Assembly: GCF_034424175.1 (NCBI RefSeq)
Contig: NZ_CP139986.1
Location: forward strand, 1,426,001-1,490,000
Direction of reading: 5' to 3'
DNA: 64,000 bases
DNA from: Kluyvera intermedia
GTDB taxonomy: Bacteria; Pseudomonadota; Gammaproteobacteria; Enterobacterales; Enterobacteriaceae
Shown piece by piece: positions 7,286 through 15,278 of the stretch. A model generated the notes under the pieces. That model was not told the DNA's origin and did not search any database. It saw only the letters and a program-made list of their open reading frames with translations. Position numbers and translations under genes: made by a program. The first letter of the stretch is position 1; every line of letters begins with the position of its first letter.

Positions 7286-8749
7286 TTACATTTTTTGATA
7301 AGGGCGGAAGCGTTCTTGCAACTGGCGCAACTGGTCAATTCGCGCATCGTAGCGCGCCTGTTGCAGGCTGCGTAATTTCACCTGTGCGCTGGCGGCGCTC
7401 AGCAGGGAAATAGCCTGGTCGAGTCTTCCCACCAGCGCCATATTTTCCGCGCGAGCGGCCAATTCCTGGTCGCGGTTGCCCAGCTTTGATTCCGCCTGAG
7501 CCAGTAAATCCCAGCCGTTGGTGTCGTCTTTGTTATTAAACGTATAGCGGTTCAGAATCGTCGCAGCTTCCCCGGCCTGACCGGCTTCCAGCAGGGCATT
7601 GGCGAGGTTTAACTGTAGTACTGGATTGGTACGCAGCTCACGGGCATTCTTCAACCGGCTAATCGCCTCATTGGTTTTGTTCTGCCCGAGATCAATATCG
7701 GTCGCCAGGTCAAGAAACCAGGCATTTTGCGGCTCAGCGCTCAGCAGAGGCTGGAGTTGCTTGCTGGCTTCGACGTAATTTTTCGCCTCCATTGCCAACA
7801 ACGCACGGCCATATTGCGCGGCATGCTGCTCGCGAACATTGCCTTTCGACCAGTTATCGAGCAGGTCGGTACCAAGCTGATTTTTCCCGGAGTTATACAT
7901 GCCGAGCGTACGCGCTTTGGCAAAGTAGAAGTCTGCGGAGGATTGCACCACCACCGGGCGCATCTGGTTAGCGCGGTTACGCGCATCCGACAAACGACTC
8001 TCCGGCAATGGGTGAGTCAGCAGCATTTCTGGCGGACGTGATGAATAGCGAGACTGATCGAGCAACTTTTCCATAAAGGCTGGCATCGCCTGCGGGTCAA
8101 ACCCCGAGCGTTGCAGTACCTGGATCCCGATGCGGTCTGCCTCTTCCTCATTCTGACGGGTGAAGCTGATGATGCCCTGTTGGGTACCCGCAAGCGTACC
8201 GCTCAGTGCAGCCATACCGGCCTGCGGGCTTGCCATCGCCAGCAAGATTGAACCCAACGCACCTACCCACGTCAATGGGGCGTTACGCTTCTGGTCTTCC
8301 ATCGCGCGCGCCAGGTGACGTTGGGTGACGTGCGAAATTTCGTGCGCCATCACCGACGCCAGCTGGCTTTCGGTATCAGAATAACGGAACAATGCCGAGT
8401 GCAGCACCACGTTACCGCCGAAGAAGGCGAAGGCGTTGATATCATCGTTATTGATCAGATAGAAGTGAAACGGAGTTCGAACAGAATAGGCGTGCGAGAC
8501 CAGTCGCATACCCAGTGAATTAATGTACTGGACCAGCAACGGGTCATTTATCAGCGGTGCGCTGCCGCGCAGTTGTCGAACATAGTAATCCCCCATCTGC
8601 AGCTCCTGACCGATGGAGAGCGTGCTTCCTGCGGATGTGCCCATATCCGGCAGATTATCCGCTGAGTCTGCAAACGCAGGCGCAATCTGGCCGAGCGCAA
8701 GTGTCGCAATAAGGGATGCCAACAGCGTTTTTTTCAACTGCCTGAACAT
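7286..8749 (-). CDS. bepA: Periplasmic chaperone/metalloprotease BepA
   Basis: 487-residue M48 zinc protease that assists assembly of outer-membrane proteins such as LptD with the BAM complex and degrades misfolded ones. A signal peptide covers about residues 1-27 (ending PAFADS). The zinc motif HEISH is followed by a glutamate in QNEEEADRIG. The C-terminal half (about 300-487) is a TPR array that contacts BAM and substrate. Divergent from perM; the 215-bp gap contains both promoters, with no box recognised. Length equals the E. coli protein. Confidence 0.96.
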   Translation of the reverse strand: MFRQLKKTLLASLIATLALGQIAPAFADSADNLPDMGTSAGSTLSIGQELQMGDYYVRQLRGSAPLINDPLLVQYINSLGMRLVSHAYSVRTPFHFYLINNDDINAFAFFGGNVVLHSALFRYSDTESQLASVMAHEISHVTQRHLARAMEDQKRNAPLTWVGALGSILLAMASPQAGMAALSGTLAGTQQGIISFTRQNEEEADRIGIQVLQRSGFDPQAMPAFMEKLLDQSRYSSRPPEMLLTHPLPESRLSDARNRANQMRPVVVQSSADFYFAKARTLGMYNSGKNQLGTDLLDNWSKGNVREQHAAQYGRALLAMEAKNYVEASKQLQPLLSAEPQNAWFLDLATDIDLGQNKTNEAISRLKNARELRTNPVLQLNLANALLEAGQAGEAATILNRYTFNNKDDTNGWDLLAQAESKLGNRDQELAARAENMALVGRLDQAISLLSAASAQVKLRSLQQARYDARIDQLRQLQERFRPYQKM

Positions 8750-8964
8750 AACCTCTGTCCTGTAATGTGGGATGTGCCTGTTTTGACCAACAGCATACCG
8801 TTACGTTCCGTAATGGGCTGCTTAGCGAGTGTATCTATCTGCTTACTTATTGAAAATGATAATCGCGCGATTGCCGGGATAATTATAAAAAGCGAAGTCT
8901 TTTTTGTGACATTTAGATACACTTCACGTTCTGTATGAAAGCACAGGCTTCAGGGAATAGATTT

Positions 8965-10038
8965 ATGCTCGAGATGTTAATGCAGTGGTACCGTCGCCGA
9001 TTTAGCGACCCCGAAGCGATTGCCCTGCTGGTGATTCTGGTAGCTGGTTTTTGCATTTTATTTTTCTTCAGCGGCCTGCTGGCGCCGCTGCTGGTGGCCC
9101 TGGTCTTAGCGTATCTGCTGGAGTGGCCGACTGTACGCCTTGAGCGGTTAGGCTGGTCGAGAACCTGGGCGACCAGCGTGGTCATGGTGTTGTTTATCGG
9201 TATTTTGCTGCTGATGTCATTTGTGGTGATGCCGATTGCCTGGCAGCAGGGGATTAATCTGATCCACGATATGCCAGGCATGCTCAATAAATTGTCGGAT
9301 TTTGCCGCCACTTTGCCACGTCGTTACCCGGCGTTGATGGATGCTGGCATTATTGATGCGATGGCCGAGAACATGCGCAGCCGAATGCTGACCATGGGCG
9401 ACTCGGTAGTAAAATATTCCGTTGCTTCGCTGATGGGGCTGCTGACGCTCGCCGTCTATCTGGTTCTGGTGCCGCTGATGGTCTTTTTCCTCGTCAAAGA
9501 TAAAGAGCAGATGCTCAACGCCGTTCGTCGCGTTCTGCCGCGTAACCGTGGGTTGGCGGGGCAGGTGTGGAAAGAGATGAACCAGCAGATCACCAACTAT
9601 ATTCGTGGCAAGGTACTGGAGATGATTGTCGTCGGTATCGCCACCTGGCTCGGCTTCCTGATGTTCGGCCTTAACTACTCGCTGTTGCTGGCAGTACTGG
9701 TCGGAATATCGGTATTGATTCCTTATATCGGCGCATTTGTGGTGACCATTCCGGTCGTTTGTGTGGCGCTGTTCCAGTTTGGACTCGGGACTGAGTTCTG
9801 GAGCCTGTTTGTGGTGTATCTGATAATCCAGGGGCTGGATGGTAATTTGCTGGTGCCGGTGCTGTTTTCAGAGGCCGTTAACTTGCATCCGCTGGTGATT
9901 ATTCTGTCGGTGGTGATTTTTGGCGGGCTGTGGGGATTCTGGGGTGTCTTCTTTGCCATTCCACTGGCAACGTTGGTTAAAGCGGTGGTTCACGCCTGGC
10001 CGGACGGTTTAGTTACGCAAGAGGAAGTGCAAAATTGA
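8965..10038 (+). CDS. perM: AI-2E transporter family permease PerM
   Basis: Inner-membrane protein of the PerM/AI-2E exporter superfamily with about eight hydrophobic segments; true substrate unknown. The start MLEMLMQWYRR at 8965 is chosen because it matches the E. coli N-terminus and has AGGGA about 9 bases upstream; an in-frame ATG at 8935 would add ten polar residues. This model gives 357 residues. In E. coli K-12 the hyf hydrogenase-4 operon follows; here only a REP cluster separates perM from bcp. Confidence 0.93.
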   Translation: MLEMLMQWYRRRFSDPEAIALLVILVAGFCILFFFSGLLAPLLVALVLAYLLEWPTVRLERLGWSRTWATSVVMVLFIGILLLMSFVVMPIAWQQGINLIHDMPGMLNKLSDFAATLPRRYPALMDAGIIDAMAENMRSRMLTMGDSVVKYSVASLMGLLTLAVYLVLVPLMVFFLVKDKEQMLNAVRRVLPRNRGLAGQVWKEMNQQITNYIRGKVLEMIVVGIATWLGFLMFGLNYSLLLAVLVGISVLIPYIGAFVVTIPVVCVALFQFGLGTEFWSLFVVYLIIQGLDGNLLVPVLFSEAVNLHPLVIILSVVIFGGLWGFWGVFFAIPLATLVKAVVHAWPDGLVTQEEVQN

Positions 10039-10041
10039 CGA

Positions 10042-10161
10042 GGTTTCCCGGCGTCGCGGCGCTTGGCCTTGTTACCTACGTACGTAGGCCGGATAAGGCA
10101 AAGCCGACATCCGGCAATGTGCGCGGTTAGGCCTGATGGCGCGTAGCTTATCAGGCCTACA
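10042..10161. repeat. REP/BIME cluster between perM and bcp
   Basis: A degenerate CCCGGCGTCGCGGCGCTTGG unit (10042-10075) is followed by GTAGGCCGGATAAGGC (10084 onward) and the inverted half TTATCAGGCCTAC ending at 10160. The second pair resembles the classical E. coli REP type. This is all that lies where K-12 has hyf. Confidence 0.8.
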
Positions 10162-10178
10162 CATTATCTACTTATCGA

Positions 10179-10649
10179 TTAGGCGTTAGCTTGTAGCCAG
10201 CCCAGTACGATATCGTGGTGATTACTGGTTTTGAAGTCATCAAACACATGTTCAATTTTACCGTCAGCATCCACCAGGAAGCTGGTACGGTGGATACCGT
10301 CATAGGTTTTACCCATGAACGTTTTTTCACCCCAGATACCAAACTGCTCACATACCTGATGATCTTCATCAGAAAGTAGCGTGAAGTTCAGCAGCTCTTT
10401 TTCGGCGAAACGGGAAAGTTTTTCTGGTTTGTCGGTGCTGATACCCAGCACTTCGACGCCCGCTTTTTTCAGCTCATCCATGTTGTCACGAAGGCCGCAA
10501 GCCTGAACGGTGCAGCCAGGGGTCATCGCTTTCGGGTAGAAATAGACCAGAACACGTTGTCCCTGGAAGTCGGTCAAATTTACTTGCTCGCCGTCTTGAT
10601 CGGGCAAACTAAATTTCGGTGCGATATCACCGGCTTTCAGTGGGTTCAT
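10179..10649 (-). CDS. bcp: Thiol peroxidase Bcp (peroxiredoxin Q)
   Basis: Cytosolic thioredoxin-dependent peroxiredoxin of 156 residues reducing hydrogen peroxide and organic hydroperoxides. The peroxidatic and resolving cysteines are Cys46 and Cys51 in TPGCTVQACGLRD, the five-residue spacing typical of PrxQ. Its ATG overlaps the gcvR stop by one base, so translation is probably coupled. Nearly identical to E. coli Bcp as I remember it. Confidence 0.97.
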   Translation of the reverse strand: MNPLKAGDIAPKFSLPDQDGEQVNLTDFQGQRVLVYFYPKAMTPGCTVQACGLRDNMDELKKAGVEVLGISTDKPEKLSRFAEKELLNFTLLSDEDHQVCEQFGIWGEKTFMGKTYDGIHRTSFLVDADGKIEHVFDDFKTSNHHDIVLGWLQANA

Positions 10650-11221
10650 TACAAAGCTCCATCCTGTTCATCATGCTGTGAATAATTGATCACGTTTATA
10701 CTGCCTTGCGCGCTCAATTCTGTACATAGGGCTTTGAACGCTTGCTCGATATTTGATGCATTTTTCGTAGCGGGGCTATGGGCGGTAATCTGGATGAACA
10801 ACTGTGCCGCGCTTTCATCGGTACCCGGTTGAGTACGAGAAACCAGTTCAGCAATGTTCATTTCCCAGCTATCGAACAGCGCCGTAAAACGTTCGATAAT
10901 GTGCGGGGAATCGGGGACTTCCACCTGAACCCACACGGTAGCAGGCATGGCTGGACGCGGTCGCGCGGTCGTGCGCTTCATCACAATCAATAAATCCAGC
11001 TCGGCTCCCTTTAGCGGCAGAGTGGATTCAATCAGGGTGATGGCGTTCCAGGTGCCGGAAAGCAGCATAATAAAAGTAAACTCATCCCCCAGCATGGCCA
11101 ACCGACTGTCCTCGATGTTACAGCCGCAGCTGCTGACATGACGTGTAATCGTATTGACGATGCCGGAGCGATCCGCGCCCAGGGCTGTAATAACCAGATA
11201 GTGTTGTAATGAGGCTGTCAA
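10649..11221 (-). CDS. gcvR: Glycine cleavage system transcriptional repressor GcvR
   Basis: 190-residue protein with two ACT domains (about 8-85 and 95-175). It binds GcvA when glycine is low and blocks activation of gcvTHP. It has no DNA-binding domain. First gene of a gcvR-bcp pair, divergent from dapA. The 154-bp gap to dapA must hold both promoters. Confidence 0.95.
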   Translation of the reverse strand: MTASLQHYLVITALGADRSGIVNTITRHVSSCGCNIEDSRLAMLGDEFTFIMLLSGTWNAITLIESTLPLKGAELDLLIVMKRTTARPRPAMPATVWVQVEVPDSPHIIERFTALFDSWEMNIAELVSRTQPGTDESAAQLFIQITAHSPATKNASNIEQAFKALCTELSAQGSINVINYSQHDEQDGAL

Positions 11222-11375
11222 ACCTGTTCTTCCTTTAAAAAGGTGCGGTATACCCTAGGAAAGCATAAAAAAAACCGGCATACAACATTCTGAAGGCCCT
11301 CGGTCTATTGCTTTTATTACAAGACCAAACGTACCATTGAGATTCATGTCCGCACGTCAGCACAGAGGATGGCCC

Positions 11376-12254
11376 ATGTTCACGGGAAGTATTGTAGCGC
11401 TTGTCACGCCGATGGATGAAAAAGGTAATGTCGACCGTTCAAGCCTGAAAAAACTGATTGATTACCATGTCACCAACGGAACCTCGGCGATTGTGTCGGT
11501 AGGAACTACCGGCGAATCCGCAACGCTCAGCCACGAAGAGCATGGCGACGTGGTAATGACCACGCTGGAACTGGCCGATGGCCGCATTCCAGTGATTGCT
11601 GGAACGGGCGCTAATGCGACCGCAGAGGCAATAAGCCTGACCCAGCGTTTTAACGATTCCGGCGTTGTCGGTTGCCTGACGGTGACCCCGTACTACAACC
11701 GTCCAACCCAGGAAGGCCTGTTCCAGCACTTCAAAGCGATTGCTGAGCATACTGACTTGCCACAAATCCTGTATAATGTGCCGTCACGTACCGGTTGCGA
11801 TATGCTACCGGAAACCGTAGGTCGCCTTGCGAAAATCAAAAATATTATCGCGATTAAGGAAGCTACGGGGAACTTAAGTCGTGTTCATCAGATCAAAGAG
11901 CTGGTTTCAGACGACTTCATCCTGCTGAGCGGTGATGATGCTACCGGGCTGGACTTCATTCAGCTCGGTGGTCACGGCGTTATTTCAGTGACGGCGAACA
12001 TTGCTGCACGTGATATGGCGGAAATGTGTAAGCTGGCGGCTGATGGCCAGTTCGCACAAGCGCGTATCATCAACCAGCGTTTGATGCCGTTGCATAATAA
12101 ATTATTTGTCGAACCCAATCCGATCCCAGTGAAATGGGCATGTAAGGAGTTGGGACTTGTGGCGACCGATACCATGCGTTTGCCGATGACACCTATCACC
12201 GACCACGGTCGTGATGTAGTGGCATCCGCATTAAAGCATGCCGGTCTGCTGTAA
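11376..12254 (+). CDS. dapA: 4-Hydroxy-tetrahydrodipicolinate synthase DapA
   Basis: Condenses pyruvate with L-aspartate semialdehyde, the first committed step to diaminopimelate and lysine. The start at 11376 (MFTGSIVALV) gives the family length of 292; an upstream TTG is rejected because its extension is not conserved. Seen: GTTGES with Thr44/Thr45, TPYYNRP with the catalytic Tyr, and IKEATGN with the Schiff-base Lys161. bamC follows after 16 bp, as in E. coli. Confidence 0.98.
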   Translation: MFTGSIVALVTPMDEKGNVDRSSLKKLIDYHVTNGTSAIVSVGTTGESATLSHEEHGDVVMTTLELADGRIPVIAGTGANATAEAISLTQRFNDSGVVGCLTVTPYYNRPTQEGLFQHFKAIAEHTDLPQILYNVPSRTGCDMLPETVGRLAKIKNIIAIKEATGNLSRVHQIKELVSDDFILLSGDDATGLDFIQLGGHGVISVTANIAARDMAEMCKLAADGQFAQARIINQRLMPLHNKLFVEPNPIPVKWACKELGLVATDTMRLPMTPITDHGRDVVASALKHAGLL

Positions 12255-12270
12255 AGTTTAGGGAGATTTG

Positions 12271-13305
12271 ATGGCTTACTCAGTACAGAAGTCGCGCGTG
12301 GCGAAGGTTGCGGGTGTTTCACTGGTTCTACTGCTTGCAGCGTGTAGTTCCGACTCGCGCTATAAGCGCCAGGTGAGCGGTGATGAGTCCTATCTGGATG
12401 CCGCACCGTTAAGTGAACTTCATGCGCCTGCGGGCATGATCCTGCCGATTGAAAATGGCGACTACAACATTCCGGTCGCTAATGGCAGCAGTGCAGTAGG
12501 TAAAGCGCTGGACATTCGTCCGCCAGCTCAGCCATTGGCGCTGGTTTCCGGTGCGCGCACCCAGTTTACCGGCGACACCGCCATGCTGCTGGTTGAAAAT
12601 AGCCGCAGCGGCTCCCTGTGGCCACAGGTCGTCAGCATCGTTCAGGCGAAGAACTACACCATCACCAAACGTGATGATGCGAGCCAAACGCTGACGACGG
12701 ACTGGGTTGACTGGAATCGTCTTGACGAAGACCAGCAGTACCGTGGTCGTTATCAAATCTCCGTGCAGCCGCAGGGCTATCAGCAAGCGGTGATGGTGAA
12801 GTTGGTTAACCTTGAGCAAGCTGGCAAAGCGGTTGCCGATCGTGCCGCTTTGCAGCGCTACAGCGCTGAAATGCTCAACGTCATCTCTGCGGGTCTCGAT
12901 AAGAACGCGACCGATGCGGCTAATGCCTCCCGAGGCACCGCTGGCGCGACGTTTGATGTGCAGAGCGCGTCTGACGATACCGGTCTGCCAATGCTGGTAG
13001 TTCGTGGGCCGTTCAACCAGGTATGGCAACGCCTGCCGGGTGCGCTTGAAAAAGTGGGCATGAAAGTGACCGACAGCACCCGTTCGCAGGGCAGCATTGC
13101 CGTAACTTACAAGCCGCTGTCTGACAGCAGCTGGAAAGACCTTGGCGCAAGCGATCCGGGTCTGGTTTCCGGTGACTACAAACTTCAGGTCGGCGATCTG
13201 GACAACCGTAGTAGCTTGCAGTTCATTGATCCAAAAGGTCATACGCTGACGCAGTCGCAAAATGATGCTCTGGTAGCCGTATTCCAGGCAGCATTAAGCA
13301 AGTAA
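12271..13305 (+). CDS. bamC: Outer-membrane assembly lipoprotein BamC
   Basis: 344-residue lipoprotein subunit of the BAM complex. A signal peptide ends in a lipobox LLLAACSS, with Cys25 lipidated. An unstructured N-terminal segment that contacts BamD is followed by two helix-grip domains (about 100-210 and 225-340). The start ATG 12271 is preceded by GGGAGA; a TTG one codon upstream is possible but unlikely. It forms an operon with dapA and ends in the hairpin at 13311. Confidence 0.97.
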   Translation: MAYSVQKSRVAKVAGVSLVLLLAACSSDSRYKRQVSGDESYLDAAPLSELHAPAGMILPIENGDYNIPVANGSSAVGKALDIRPPAQPLALVSGARTQFTGDTAMLLVENSRSGSLWPQVVSIVQAKNYTITKRDDASQTLTTDWVDWNRLDEDQQYRGRYQISVQPQGYQQAVMVKLVNLEQAGKAVADRAALQRYSAEMLNVISAGLDKNATDAANASRGTAGATFDVQSASDDTGLPMLVVRGPFNQVWQRLPGALEKVGMKVTDSTRSQGSIAVTYKPLSDSSWKDLGASDPGLVSGDYKLQVGDLDNRSSLQFIDPKGHTLTQSQNDALVAVFQAALSK

Positions 13306-13310
13306 TTAAA

Positions 13311-13339
13311 CAGGGCTGGAGCAATCCGGCCCTTTTTTC
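13311..13339 (+). terminator. Rho-independent terminator after dapA-bamC
   Basis: AGGGCTGG and CCGGCCCT form a stem (one imperfect pair) around AGCAAT and are followed by six T. It lies 6 bp after the bamC stop and just upstream of the purC promoter. Confidence 0.8.
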
Positions 13340-13341
13340 TG

Positions 13342-13364
13342 TATAGTGACGCAAACGTGTGCGT
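13342..13364 (+). promoter_or_regulatory. purC -10 element and PurR operator
   Basis: ACGCAAACGTGTGCGT at 13349-13364 is a near-perfect PurR box, and TATAGT at 13342-13347 is a fitting -10. The operator overlaps the start of transcription. PurR with hypoxanthine or guanine would repress purC, as known in E. coli. Confidence 0.85.
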
Positions 13365-13413
13365 CGGCAGAAAAGCACAAATTTTTATCTTAATTCTCAC
13401 TGGAGTGACAAAG

Positions 13414-14127
13414 ATGCAAAAGCTAGCTGAGTTGTATCGTGGTAAAGCGAAAACCGTACACAGCACCGAAAACCCGGATCTGTTGGTACTCGAATTCCGT
13501 AACGATACGTCAGCAGGAGATGGCGCGCGCATTGAACAGTTCGATCGTAAAGGCATGGTGAACAACAAGTTTAACCATTTCATTATGAGCAAGCTGGCAG
13601 ACGCGGGTATCCCGACCCAGATGGAAGCGTTGTTGTCCGATACCGAATGTCTGGTGAAAAAGCTGGATATGGTGCCGGTGGAGTGCGTGGTACGTAACCG
13701 TGCAGCCGGTTCGCTGGTGAAACGTTTAGGGATTGAAGAGGGCATTGAGCTGAATCCTCCGCTGTTTGACCTGTTCTTGAAAAACGATGCCATGCACGAT
13801 CCAATGATTAACGAATCCTACTGCGAAACCTTCGGTTGGGTGAGCAAAGAGAATCTGGCACGTATGCAGGAGCTGACCTATAAGGCCAACGACGTGCTGA
13901 AAAAGCTGTTTGATGACGCCGGTCTTATCCTCGTCGATTTCAAACTGGAATTCGGTCTGTTTAAAGGCGAAGTGGTGCTGGGCGATGAATTCTCTCCAGA
14001 CGGCAGCCGTCTGTGGGACAAAAAGACCATGGACAAAATGGACAAAGACCGTTTCCGTCAGAGCCTGGGCGGCCTGATTGAAGCCTACGAAGAAGTGGCG
14101 CACCGTTTAGGCGTGAAGCTGGACTAA
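13414..14127 (+). CDS. purC: SAICAR synthetase PurC
   Basis: Phosphoribosylaminoimidazole-succinocarboxamide synthase; joins aspartate to CAIR using ATP in de novo purine synthesis. The start at 13414 (MQKLAELYRGKAKTV) follows GGAGTG and gives the E. coli length of 237. Family motifs seen: YRGKAKT, the SAGDGAR ATP loop region, VVRNRAAGS and VDFKLEFG. Preceded by a PurR operator. Monocistronic; a REP cluster follows. Confidence 0.98.
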   Translation: MQKLAELYRGKAKTVHSTENPDLLVLEFRNDTSAGDGARIEQFDRKGMVNNKFNHFIMSKLADAGIPTQMEALLSDTECLVKKLDMVPVECVVRNRAAGSLVKRLGIEEGIELNPPLFDLFLKNDAMHDPMINESYCETFGWVSKENLARMQELTYKANDVLKKLFDDAGLILVDFKLEFGLFKGEVVLGDEFSPDGSRLWDKKTMDKMDKDRFRQSLGGLIEAYEEVAHRLGVKLD

Positions 14128-14140
14128 ACTTTTGTGCTTT

Positions 14141-14306
14141 CCCGGCGGCGCTGCGCTTGGCCGAGCTACATTCGATATTGTAGCCCGGCCAAGCGTATGC
14201 CGCCGGGGATGGGCTCCGTGCAACCCTGGGGTCGGAGTAAACGTACCATCCCATCACGCGCAGCCGGATCACAAAGTAGCCCGGCCAAGCGCAGCGCCGC
14301 CGGGAA
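14141..14306. repeat. REP/BIME cluster between purC and ypfJ
   Basis: Three palindromic units: CCCGGCGGCGCTGCGCTTGG at 14141, an inverted GTAGCCCGGCCAAGCG at 14179-14210, and GTAGCCCGGCCAAGCGCAGC at 14277-14306. The direct and inverted copies make a typical mosaic element. The rest of the 277-bp gap shows no gene. Confidence 0.85.
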
Positions 14307-14404
14307 TGGGCTCCGTGCCACCCTCATTACATTTCCAGTGGTAATCCTTCCCGTAACCGCCTACGATCATACCAGTATATTAATAAGATAAGATCGAGGT
14401 AGTT

Positions 14405-15274
14405 ATGCGTTGGCAAGGTCGTCGCGAAAGCGACAATGTAGAAGACCGGCGGAACAGTTCCCAATCCCCCATGTCAGGGCGCGGCCCAGGCTTTCGCATT
14501 CCCAGCGGCAAAGGTGGCATTATTCTGCTGATTGTCGTGCTGGTAGCGGGTTACTACGGGGTGGATTTAACCAGTCTGATGACCGGCGAGCCAATGAGCC
14601 AGCAGCAGTCCTCGCAGCGTGTCAGTAATCCAAATGATGACGAAGCCGCTAAGTTCACCTCGGTTGTCCTCGCCACAACGGAAGACACTTGGGCGCAGCA
14701 ATTTAAGGAGATGGGGAAAACCTATCAGCCTCCGCGTCTGGTGATGTATCGCGGTGCAACGCGCACCGGCTGCGGTACAGGTCAATCAGTCATGGGGCCG
14801 TTCTACTGCCCAACCGATTCCACGGTCTATATTGATCTCTCTTTCTATGACGACATGAAAAGCAAACTCGGCGCAGGCGGTGATTTTGCTCAGGGTTATG
14901 TGATTGCCCACGAAGTGGGACACCACGTCCAGAAACTCCTCGGTATAGAGCCGAAAGTGCGCCAGATGCAACAGAACGCTTCCGAGGCAGAAGTGAACCG
15001 ACTGTCCGTACGTATGGAACTGCAGGCCGACTGCTTTGCAGGCGTCTGGGGTCATAACATGCAAAAACAGGGCATTCTTGAAGCGGGCGACCTTGAAGAA
15101 GCGTTGAACGCAGCCCAGGCTATCGGTGACGATCGCCTGCAACAGCAAAGTCAGGGCCGCGTGGTACCGGATAGCTTTACCCACGGCACCTCACAGCAAC
15201 GTTACACCTGGCTGAAACGTGGCTTTGATAGTGGCGACCCAGCCCAGTGTAATACCTTCAGCAAATCACTCTGA
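14405..15274 (+). CDS. ypfJ: Predicted membrane zinc metallopeptidase YpfJ
   Basis: 289-residue neutral-zinc-metallopeptidase family protein of unknown substrate. A basic, polar N-terminus (1-35) precedes a single membrane segment (about 38-55, GGIILLIVVLVAGYYGVDL), and the C-terminal domain carries the zinc motif HEVGHH. GAGGT precedes the ATG. tmcA begins only 4 bp after the stop, so the two may be co-transcribed. Confidence 0.9.
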   Translation: MRWQGRRESDNVEDRRNSSQSPMSGRGPGFRIPSGKGGIILLIVVLVAGYYGVDLTSLMTGEPMSQQQSSQRVSNPNDDEAAKFTSVVLATTEDTWAQQFKEMGKTYQPPRLVMYRGATRTGCGTGQSVMGPFYCPTDSTVYIDLSFYDDMKSKLGAGGDFAQGYVIAHEVGHHVQKLLGIEPKVRQMQQNASEAEVNRLSVRMELQADCFAGVWGHNMQKQGILEAGDLEEALNAAQAIGDDRLQQQSQGRVVPDSFTHGTSQQRYTWLKRGFDSGDPAQCNTFSKSL

Positions 15275-15278
15275 CTTG

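Noticed and set aside
12409..13260. 283-codon open frame antisense to bamC
   Set aside because: Fully inside a conserved lipoprotein gene, composition unlike a real protein, no ribosome binding site.
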